A stretch of DNA of 5,207 nt from Methanosarcinales archaeon. GTDB lineage: Archaea; Halobacteriota; Methanosarcinia; Methanosarcinales; Methanogasteraceae. Under the pieces are notes generated by a model. It made no database searches and was not told the origin of the DNA. It was given only the letters and a program-made list of their open reading frames with translations. The stretch lies in assembly GCA_030640725.1 (NCBI GenBank), contig DAOWIV010000230.1, forward strand, positions 1-5,207. The letters run 5' to 3'. Below, piece by piece: positions 1-4,970 of this stretch; position 1 is the stretch's first letter; each line of letters starts with the position of its first letter. The position numbers and the translations under genes are program-made.

Positions 1-402
1 AAACACCGCCTCGCCATCACTTTCACTCTCATCACCCGGATTCCCATACCACATCGTAATCCTCGCCTCGCCATTCGCAGGAATCTCAGGCACCTTCACC
101 CATATCGCAGCACGCTTTGACCCCGCATCGAACTCCTCGATCCAGTAGCTCAATTCACGCCCGTCTGGATCCGTGAATCTGATATCATCGCCATCCGGCT
201 GCGCTTCTTCCGGAAATTCACTGCCAGATAACTCCACCAGCACCTGATAATCACGAAGCGTCTCGCCAGAGTTCTCATGAATCGCGATCTCTCGCTGGTA
301 CTGCCAGCCCGCAAGTCCCGCAGATGCCGGTGCCGGCAGTGCCGCAAGAAGCAGCAGACCAGCAAGAACCGATGCCAGAACAGCCATCCCCATCTTACAC
401 AT
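1..402 (-). CDS. DUF2341-type secreted surface protein, N-terminal part (runs off the window)
   Basis: The frame is open for 134 codons from ATG at 402 to the window edge with no stop. The first 28 or so residues are a signal peptide: MCKMGMA, a long Leu/Ala/Val core, then ALPAPASA followed by GLAGWQYQRE. The exported part matches the DUF2341 pattern: W-Q-Y-x-R-x-I-x-I, D-Y-Q-V-L-V-E-L, DGDDIRFTDPDG, L-S-Y-W-I-E, IWVKVPEIPANG and MWYGNPGDESESDG. DUF2341 occurs in secreted archaeal and bacterial proteins, often ahead of LamG or other adhesion-type domains; its biochemical role is unknown to me. The 402 start is preferred over ATG 393 because GAGGTGA lies 6 bases upstream of it and it adds a Lys to the signal-peptide n-region. 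The gene starts inside the last codons of ATPase copy 1 (8-base overlap), which implies translational coupling. The C-terminal anchor and any further domains lie outside the window. Confidence 0.85.
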   Translation of the reverse strand, partial: MCKMGMAVLASVLAGLLLLAALPAPASAGLAGWQYQREIAIHENSGETLRDYQVLVELSGSEFPEEAQPDGDDIRFTDPDGRELSYWIEEFDAGSKRAAIWVKVPEIPANGEARITMWYGNPGDESESDGEAVF

Positions 403-1462
403 CTTTCATCACCTCACGCACTGCAAGCAAATTCAGCCTCGACTGCGGTTTCATCATCGTCGTAAGCGGGTCCACGAAGAGAATGTTCTCCTTAACCAGA
501 TACCTCTTAGAGACCTCATCCACCTCGTTCATACCGATCTCATCTCGGGTCAGGAACATCTTCAAAGTAGAGGCAAGTTTCTCGTAGGACACATCACAAC
601 ACCTGCTGCCTATCATCATCTCATCTCCCAGTTCCTTAACAAGCTTCAACCGGGTCTCTATCTCACCAGTCCTGAGCGTAAGCATCCCATTAACCTTCTT
701 TTCCCTTTCTTCCGCATTTATCAACTCAACCAAACATATTGGTTTACCGCCGCAATGATGCCACGCAAGCTCTTTCTCCTCATCGCTAAGTCCATACTCC
801 TCCAGAAACGCGGTGGTCGTTTCTCTGTCAAAATCATCCACTGGAAGGTATCTGCACCGATCTTCCAGCATCGCCTCGCTATGAACATCCTCAATGAAGA
901 GTGAGTCAGATGAAATTGCAAATACGTGTGCTAAGTGTAATTCCTTGGTTAATCGGATAAAAAAGTTAAATAATTTGTAGATCAGCAAATCATCCACTTT
1001 CAAATCTCCTATCACCTGCAATTCATCGATGATTAAAACGGGCGTACGCTTCTTTGATATTTCCACAAAGAACCGCTCTATGTATTTGAACATATCTTTA
1101 CTTTTATCTTTTTTTTCAAATATCTGTTCAAACAGATTTATTGGTATCGGAATTCCACTAACTGCACCCAGATCCTTCAATATTGATTTTGCATACTCGG
1201 TGACATTATCAACCCCACCATCCTCGTCAATCTCGAATAGAACGTTTAAGAAGTCTTCGTAATCCGTAATGAACCTCCCGCGCAGATTAACATAGAAAGG
1301 AGCATACTCGTCTGACAGTTCCTCAATCAGGTGGCTGATCATCGTGGTCTTGCCGCTATTTATCGGTCCGTAGACGAAAGTGATTAAGGACGGCTCTGCG
1401 TCCAGTATCGCCCGTATCTCTTTCATCTCCTTTTCGCGGTCGTGGAATGCGATTCTTTTCAT
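395..1462 (-). CDS. Archaeal-type P-loop ATPase, copy 1 (ATPase_2-like)
   Basis: This is a 355-residue cytoplasmic protein with no signal peptide or membrane segment. It begins FHDREKE, the usual N-terminal 'F-x-x-R-E-x-E' of the archaeal ATPase family (STAND-like P-loop NTPases). Walker A is GPINSGKT at residues 32-39 (Lys38). Walker B is PVLIIDELQ at about 141-149 (Asp146, Glu147). A sensor-like segment HVFAISSDSLF, the RCRYLPVDDFDRETTTAF stretch and an HCGGKP motif follow, then a C-terminal domain of probable winged-helix type. ATG 1462 is chosen over ATG 1468: GGAGG at 1471-1475 is 8 bases from 1462 but only 2 from 1468, and the 1462 start aligns exactly with copy 2 (both 355 residues). 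It is about 70% identical to copy 2 in the Walker regions and beyond, but much less at residues 78-139. Substrate and partner are unknown. Its 3' end carries the ribosome-binding site of the DUF2341 gene. An A8 run on the coding strand (1109-1116) lies in the variable region. Confidence 0.93.
   Translation of the reverse strand: MKRIAFHDREKEMKEIRAILDAEPSLITFVYGPINSGKTTMISHLIEELSDEYAPFYVNLRGRFITDYEDFLNVLFEIDEDGGVDNVTEYAKSILKDLGAVSGIPIPINLFEQIFEKKDKSKDMFKYIERFFVEISKKRTPVLIIDELQVIGDLKVDDLLIYKLFNFFIRLTKELHLAHVFAISSDSLFIEDVHSEAMLEDRCRYLPVDDFDRETTTAFLEEYGLSDEEKELAWHHCGGKPICLVELINAEEREKKVNGMLTLRTGEIETRLKLVKELGDEMMIGSRCCDVSYEKLASTLKMFLTRDEIGMNEVDEVSKRYLVKENILFVDPLTTMMKPQSRLNLLAVREVMKDV
409..415 (-). 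promoter_or_regulatory. Ribosome-binding site of the DUF2341 gene, inside ATPase copy 1
   Basis: GAGGTGA lies 6 bases before ATG 402 and is read as part of the codons for Glu-Val-Met near the ATPase C-terminus. It decides for start 402 over 393. Confidence 0.75.
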
Positions 1463-1464
1463 GC

Positions 1465-1587
1465 TCATCCCCTCCGTAAATATACTGCAACCAGCCCATC
1501 ATCATCTCCCTCTGCCTGCACGCCAGCGGGCAGCCCAGCAAGCGCGATCACAAGCGACACCCGGACAGCGATCCCGATTCTACGCAT
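1465..1587 (-). CDS. 40-residue signal-peptide-like micro-ORF, probably a remnant of a secreted LamG-type gene
   Basis: The frame runs ATG 1587 to TGA 1465 (40 residues). The first 25 or so residues form a clear signal peptide: MRRIGIAV, hydrophobic VSLVIALAGL, then PAGVQA followed by EGDDDGLVA. It ends VYLRRG. Up to GLVA it is homologous, at about 82% of bases, to the start of the 107-residue gene at 4647-4970, where the frame goes on into a LamG-like domain. The start shares a base with the stop of ATPase copy 2 (TGATG), with GAGGTGA 7 bases upstream inside that gene. The stop lies 2 bases before the chosen ATG of ATPase copy 1 and overlaps the alternative ATG 1468 (ATGA). It could be a decayed secreted gene whose body was deleted, or a retained coupling/leader peptide that passes ribosomes to the next ATPase. 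The translation signals are intact, so I list it as a CDS, but function is doubtful. Confidence 0.6.
   Translation of the reverse strand: MRRIGIAVRVSLVIALAGLPAGVQAEGDDDGLVAVYLRRG
1471..1475 (-). promoter_or_regulatory. Ribosome-binding site of ATPase copy 1
   Basis: GGAGG lies 8 bases before ATG 1462 and only 2 bases before ATG 1468, so it favours 1462. It is also read as the last codons of the micro-ORF. Confidence 0.75.
1486..1587 (-). repeat. Signal-peptide repeat, copy A
   Basis: These 34 codons encode the signal peptide and the GLVA motif of the micro-ORF. They match 4869-4970 at about 84 of 102 bases, counted by hand. Similarity ends abruptly after GLVA. Confidence 0.85.
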
Positions 1588-1824
1588 CAGCGAATCACCT
1601 CTCGTATCGCAAGCAACTCCAACCTCGACTGCGGCAGTATCATCTTCCTGAGCGGGTCAACGAAGAGTACGTTCTTCTTGACCAGAAATTCCTTGGATAT
1701 CTCATCCACTTCGTTCATATCGATCGTTTCACGATCAACAAACTTCTTCAGTGCTCCAACCAATTTCTCATAACTTACACTGTATTTAGTATCTTCTATA
1801 ATTATCTCGCCGCCCAGTTCGTTA
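1587..1824 (-). repeat. Direct repeat, ATPase tail, copy A
   Basis: These 238 bases match 4970-5207 at 232 positions without gaps. The repeat covers the end of ATPase copy 2 and probably extends further in the genome, because copy B is cut by the window edge. The two copies lie 3,383 bases apart in the same orientation, so recombination between them could delete or duplicate the intervening PEGA gene and ATPase copy 2. Confidence 0.95.
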
Positions 1825-2654
1825 ATTCTTTTGAGTATTGTTTCTATCTCACCGGTCCTGAGTACAAGCATCTCCCCCGCTTTCTCTTCCCAGTTTTCGT
1901 AGTTCATGAGTTCGATCAGATACACCGGCTTACCGCCACAGTGTTCCCACGCAACCGCGACCTCATCATCGCTAAATCCATACTCCTCCAGAAACGCGGT
2001 TGTCGTTTCACGATCAAAATCATCCACCAGCAGATATCTGCACCTGCCTTCGAGCATTGCCTCACTGTAAACACTCTCCATGAAAAGCGAGTCAGATGTT
2101 GCCACGAAGACATGCGCCAGACGCTTCTCCTTTGTCAGGTCGATGAAAAAGTTGAAGAGTTCGTAAATGAGAAAACCATTCACTTTCACATCCCCGATCT
2201 TCTGCAATTCATCCAGAATCAATACTGGTTGCTTACCCGAATTTTTCACCTCTTCAAAAAGTTTGATTATGTATGAAAAAGCATTCTTTGGCTTATTGTC
2301 CTTGAACACGTAATCCAGAAACTCTCTCGTTATCGGTATGCCCGCAGCCTTGGTGACGGACGAAACCAGTTCAGCGAGCGTCTCTTTTCTTTTCCTCGAC
2401 GCCCCCTCAGTCTCCATCTCCATCTCAAAGAGCGACTCGATGAAATCATCGTAACTCGATAAGAATTTAGTCCTTAAGTTTATATAGAAGACAACGTACT
2501 CATCTGGTAGTTCCTCTATCGTATGGGTGATTAATTCGGTCTTTCCGCTGTTTATCGGTCCGTAGATAAAGGTGATCAGGGTTGGTCGGCTATCCAGTAT
2601 CGCCCGTATCTCTTTTGTCTCCTTTTCACGATTGTGGAATTCTATGTTTCTCAT
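1587..2654 (-). CDS. Archaeal-type P-loop ATPase, copy 2 (ATPase_2-like)
   Basis: This 355-residue soluble protein has the same length and layout as copy 1. The N-terminal motif is FHNREKE, Walker A is GPINSGKT at residues 32-39 (Lys38), and Walker B is PVLILDELQ at about 143-151 (Asp148, Glu149). HVFVATSDSLF, RCRYLLVDDFDRETTTAF and HCGGKP follow, then a C-terminal domain ending QSRLELLAIREVIR. Family membership predicts ATP binding and hydrolysis in a signalling or regulatory NTPase; no partner or substrate is evident. ATG 2654 is preferred to the in-frame TTG at 2669 because GGAGGAG (2661-2667) sits 6 bases before the ATG and overlaps the TTG region. It starts 30 bases after the stop of the PEGA gene, with no promoter seen in the gap. 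Its last 79 codons, stop included, are nearly identical at DNA level to copy 3. Its stop codon overlaps the start of the micro-ORF. Confidence 0.93.
   Translation of the reverse strand: MRNIEFHNREKETKEIRAILDSRPTLITFIYGPINSGKTELITHTIEELPDEYVVFYINLRTKFLSSYDDFIESLFEMEMETEGASRKRKETLAELVSSVTKAAGIPITREFLDYVFKDNKPKNAFSYIIKLFEEVKNSGKQPVLILDELQKIGDVKVNGFLIYELFNFFIDLTKEKRLAHVFVATSDSLFMESVYSEAMLEGRCRYLLVDDFDRETTTAFLEEYGFSDDEVAVAWEHCGGKPVYLIELMNYENWEEKAGEMLVLRTGEIETILKRINELGGEIIIEDTKYSVSYEKLVGALKKFVDRETIDMNEVDEISKEFLVKKNVLFVDPLRKMILPQSRLELLAIREVIR
1595..1601 (-). promoter_or_regulatory. Ribosome-binding site of the micro-ORF, inside ATPase copy 2
   Basis: GAGGTGA lies 7 bases before ATG 1587 and is read as Glu-Val-Ile codons of ATPase copy 2. 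Its conservation supports, but does not prove, that the micro-ORF is translated. Confidence 0.7.
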
Positions 2655-2660
2655 ATTGCG

Positions 2661-2667
2661 CTCCTCC
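2661..2667 (-). promoter_or_regulatory. Ribosome-binding site of ATPase copy 2
   Basis: GGAGGAG lies 6 bases before ATG 2654. The 30-base gap up to the PEGA stop is A-rich on the coding strand and shows neither a convincing TATA box nor a T-run terminator. Confidence 0.8.
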
Positions 2668-2684
2668 AAATGGTTTCTTCTTTT

Positions 2685-4637
2685 TCAACCTGTCCTTATT
2701 CTTTTGATCAATAATGCTACAAGCAACACCCCCGCCGCCAACACCGCCTCAAATCCGGGCAGCTTGTTCTCCGGGTCTTCCGATTCAGAATCCGCGTAAA
2801 TGGGATTCGGTTCATCAACAACCAGCGTGAGTGTATCGTACCGTGTCGGGGACTTTGAACCGCCCTCGAACATGTAGTACACCTCGCTTTCGATTTCATG
2901 CGCCCCGATCTGGTTGCCGGTGAGGCGCACCTCGATTGACCGCACATTGTCGCCGGATTCGATTACCTGGGTGCAGGTGTAGATTCCGGATCCGGCTTTC
3001 GCGAATGAACTGCTGGTAACCGAGACACCGGATGGCGGCTTTAAGATTAGCTGGACTGTCATTGGGGGATTTCCGATTGGGTTGACTGCGGATAGGGTAA
3101 AGATGGCGTCCTCGCCTTTCTTGATCGTGGTTCTTGTGGTTCCGAAATACACGCTTGGTCCGGTTCGTTCGACTGTTAGCGGGAGTTCTTCGAAGCCTGT
3201 GTTTGATTTTGAATCGGTTGCCTCGACTCTGATTGTGTGCCTGCCCACCGGGAGGGGGCTTGTTGTCACGGTGTACGTTCCTGCTCGGTTCTGGGATTCG
3301 AGTAACGTTTCATCGAGCAGTATTTTTATCGAGGAGACTCCGCTGGGGTCGTTTGCGCCGTAGGTTATTTTTACTTTTTCGCCTTCTTCGAGAAGTCCGT
3401 TGTTGTTCTGGTCGATGGTGGCTGGCTTATCGATGCGTATCGCAGGTGGTGAGACGTCCGCGGGGGCAAGGTGTGCGGTTATCGATTCCGTGACTCCGGA
3501 TGTGACGTATACTGAGGTTAGCCACTCAGCGTAGCCATGTTTTTCTAATTTGAGTGTGTGTGAGCCGGGGGAGGCGTCTGGAATTGTTGTTGGGGTTGTG
3601 CCTTTGTATGCGCCGTCGAGGTAGATGTCTGCGCCGGAGGGGGCGGAGGAGACTGAGATGGAGCCGGTTGTTGGTGTTGCAGTTAGGTATGCAGAAACCG
3701 CTGCCGTATCTCCTGCTGAAACGTAGACGGTTTCTGTGTAATCTTCATATCCGGATTTTTCCAATCTGATCGTATGGTCTCCCGTTGAAACATCGTATAT
3801 CCGGAACCAAGCGGAACCTGTTGCCCCCTGATAAACGCCGTCGTGATAGATGCGTGCGCCGGATGGGCTGGACCATACACGAATACAGCCGGTCGGCACC
3901 GGCGTCGATGTTACTACGGTGGTTGGTGTGGGGGTCGCAGTTAGGTATGCAGAAACCGATGTAGTATCTCCTGCTGAAACATAGACTGTTTCTGTGTAAT
4001 CCCCATATCCGAAGTCTTCCAAGTAGATCGTATGGTATCCTACTGAAACATATATCCAGAACCAATCGGAACATGTTACCCCCTGATAAACACCATCAAG
4101 ATAGATGCGTGCGCCGGATGGGGTTGATGACACGGAAATCCTACCAGTTGCCGCTGGTGTCGCCACCTCGGTTGGTGTGACTTCAGCCACTGGTGTCACC
4201 TCCTCCGCAGAGAAACATCGTCGCTCTTCAACCACAGTATCAAGTAAAACGTTCTCAATGAAAGCACCACTGGTTGGATCATGTCGAGTCCATTCCAATT
4301 CATATTTATATATTATTTCTCCTGGACTATTCACTTCTCTGTCACACAAAATAGTTTTGGTGTCACCGACATCAAGACATCCAATGAATTCCTTAGTACC
4401 TCTAACCCATCCTCCAGAAGTCTGCCATAACCAAATATAAGGGTCGTACTGGGAGAATCGTTCCGTACCAGTATTCTCCACAATAATCGTATGTGAGATG
4501 GGTTGCCCAACCACCAAACGTTCCGGTTCTATCTGTACGCTGGTAATTTTACCGTCGATTGTTGCACTCGATAGACCAACACATATCGTAATTACAAGCA
4601 TAAATGCCACAAGCACTTTCCATGTCTTTTTATACAT
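2685..4637 (-). CDS. Secreted PEGA-repeat surface protein with PGF-CTERM anchor
   Basis: This 650-residue protein is predicted to lie outside the cell. Residues 1-25 are a signal peptide (MYKKTWK, then a hydrophobic stretch to GLSSA). Residues 30-140 form a beta-rich domain with 'E-N-T-G' typical of CARDB/Ig-like folds. A short Thr/Pro linker follows, then three PEGA domains at about 165-233, 249-319 and 324-391, each with P-S-G-A-x-I-Y-x-D-G, a G-x-H-T turn and G-Y. Thr/Pro-rich linkers separate the first two. Residues 395-490 are an Ig-like domain containing DQNNNGLLEEGE, which resembles a calcium-binding loop; a second beta domain follows. The end is PGFEAV, a hydrophobic helix and KRIR, the PGF-CTERM signal that archaeosortase A is known to process for lipid anchoring. 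ATG 4637 is preferred because GGTGA (4643-4647) is 5 bases upstream; the in-frame GTG 4646 lies within that site. It follows the 107-residue gene by 9 bases. Adhesion or S-layer association is inference. Confidence 0.92.
   Translation of the reverse strand: MYKKTWKVLVAFMLVITICVGLSSATIDGKITSVQIEPERLVVGQPISHTIIVENTGTERFSQYDPYIWLWQTSGGWVRGTKEFIGCLDVGDTKTILCDREVNSPGEIIYKYELEWTRHDPTSGAFIENVLLDTVVEERRCFSAEEVTPVAEVTPTEVATPAATGRISVSSTPSGARIYLDGVYQGVTCSDWFWIYVSVGYHTIYLEDFGYGDYTETVYVSAGDTTSVSAYLTATPTPTTVVTSTPVPTGCIRVWSSPSGARIYHDGVYQGATGSAWFRIYDVSTGDHTIRLEKSGYEDYTETVYVSAGDTAAVSAYLTATPTTGSISVSSAPSGADIYLDGAYKGTTPTTIPDASPGSHTLKLEKHGYAEWLTSVYVTSGVTESITAHLAPADVSPPAIRIDKPATIDQNNNGLLEEGEKVKITYGANDPSGVSSIKILLDETLLESQNRAGTYTVTTSPLPVGRHTIRVEATDSKSNTGFEELPLTVERTGPSVYFGTTRTTIKKGEDAIFTLSAVNPIGNPPMTVQLILKPPSGVSVTSSSFAKAGSGIYTCTQVIESGDNVRSIEVRLTGNQIGAHEIESEVYYMFEGGSKSPTRYDTLTLVVDEPNPIYADSESEDPENKLPGFEAVLAAGVLLVALLIKRIRTG
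3679..3867 (-). repeat. PEGA-domain direct repeat, copy 2
   Basis: These 189 bases encode the second PEGA domain from PSGARIYHDG to the SAYLTA end. They closely match 3937-4122, with one codon of length difference. The third PEGA domain (about 3465-3666) is much more diverged at DNA level. Confidence 0.85.
3937..4122 (-). repeat. PEGA-domain direct repeat, copy 1
   Basis: These 186 bases encode the first PEGA domain of the surface protein and are the partner of 3679-3867. Both copies carry an unusual aromatic-rich loop (DWFWIY or AWFRIY) absent from the third domain. Confidence 0.85.
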
Positions 4638-4642
4638 TTTGA

Positions 4643-4647
4643 TCACC
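4643..4647 (-). promoter_or_regulatory. Ribosome-binding site of the PEGA gene, overlapping the upstream stop
   Basis: GGTGA lies 5 bases before ATG 4637. It overlaps the TAG stop (4647-4649) of the 107-residue gene by one base, so the two genes are probably translationally coupled. Confidence 0.75.
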
Positions 4648-4970
4648 TATACGCATTCCGATCCCAACAACCCCCCGATCACCTCAAGCACCGCGGCAAG
4701 CGGCACCCCGGTCACACCCGCGATCCTGACAGGCGAGCACCTATCCGGCTCTTCGCCTCGCGGTTTCAGGCATTCCATCACCGCCCCAACAGGCGTTGTG
4801 AAGTAATGACCGGAACTCACTTTAATCTTCCCAAGAACGCTCCCGGACCCCTCATCGAAGTGCCATTCCGCTACAAGCCCATCACCATCCCCTTGCGCCT
4901 GCACACCTGCGGGCAGCCCGAAAAGCGTGATCACAAGCGAGACCCAGACCGCGATCCCGATTCCACGCAT
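4647..4970 (-). CDS. Small exported protein with a truncated LamG-like start
   Basis: The protein has 107 residues. Residues 1-25 are a signal peptide (MRGIGIAV, hydrophobic core, ending PAGVQA before QGDGD). Residues 31-44, GLVAEWHFDEGSGS, match the opening strand of LamG/concanavalin-like domains, which normally run about 150 residues or more. Here the similarity stops after about 15 residues, and an unrelated tail follows with two Cys (MECLKPRGEEPDRC) and a moderately hydrophobic end (VPLAAVLEVIGGLLG). It may be a deletion derivative of a larger LamG surface protein, or a genuine small secreted protein. Its ATG shares a base with the TGA of ATPase copy 3 (TGATG), with GAGGTAA 7 bases upstream inside that gene. 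Its TAG stop overlaps the ribosome-binding site of the PEGA gene. It is the counterpart of the micro-ORF at 1465-1587. Confidence 0.75.
   Translation of the reverse strand: MRGIGIAVWVSLVITLFGLPAGVQAQGDGDGLVAEWHFDEGSGSVLGKIKVSSGHYFTTPVGAVMECLKPRGEEPDRCSPVRIAGVTGVPLAAVLEVIGGLLGSECV
4869..4970 (-). repeat. Signal-peptide repeat, copy B
   Basis: Partner of 1486-1587. It encodes the signal peptide and the first LamG-like residues of the 107-residue exported protein. Confidence 0.85.

Noticed and set aside
1380..2276. A 298-codon open frame on the + strand.
   Set aside because: It lies antisense to ATPase copies 1 and 2 and the micro-ORF, has a low-complexity composition without recognisable motifs and no good ribosome-binding site. 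The minus-strand frames are conserved between copies.
2655..2684. Possible promoter or terminator between the PEGA gene and ATPase copy 2.
   Set aside because: The gap is only 30 bases, with a ribosome-binding site but no clear TATA/BRE element and no T-run on the coding strand. Read-through from upstream is simpler.
3745..4074. A 109-codon minus-strand frame within the PEGA region.
   Set aside because: It is a shifted-frame shadow of the duplicated PEGA domains; the repeat itself keeps the alternative frame open twice.
3679..4122. A CRISPR-like or tandem regulatory repeat.
   Set aside because: There are only two copies of nearly 190 bases, in frame and encoding PEGA domains, with no short repeat and unique spacer pattern.
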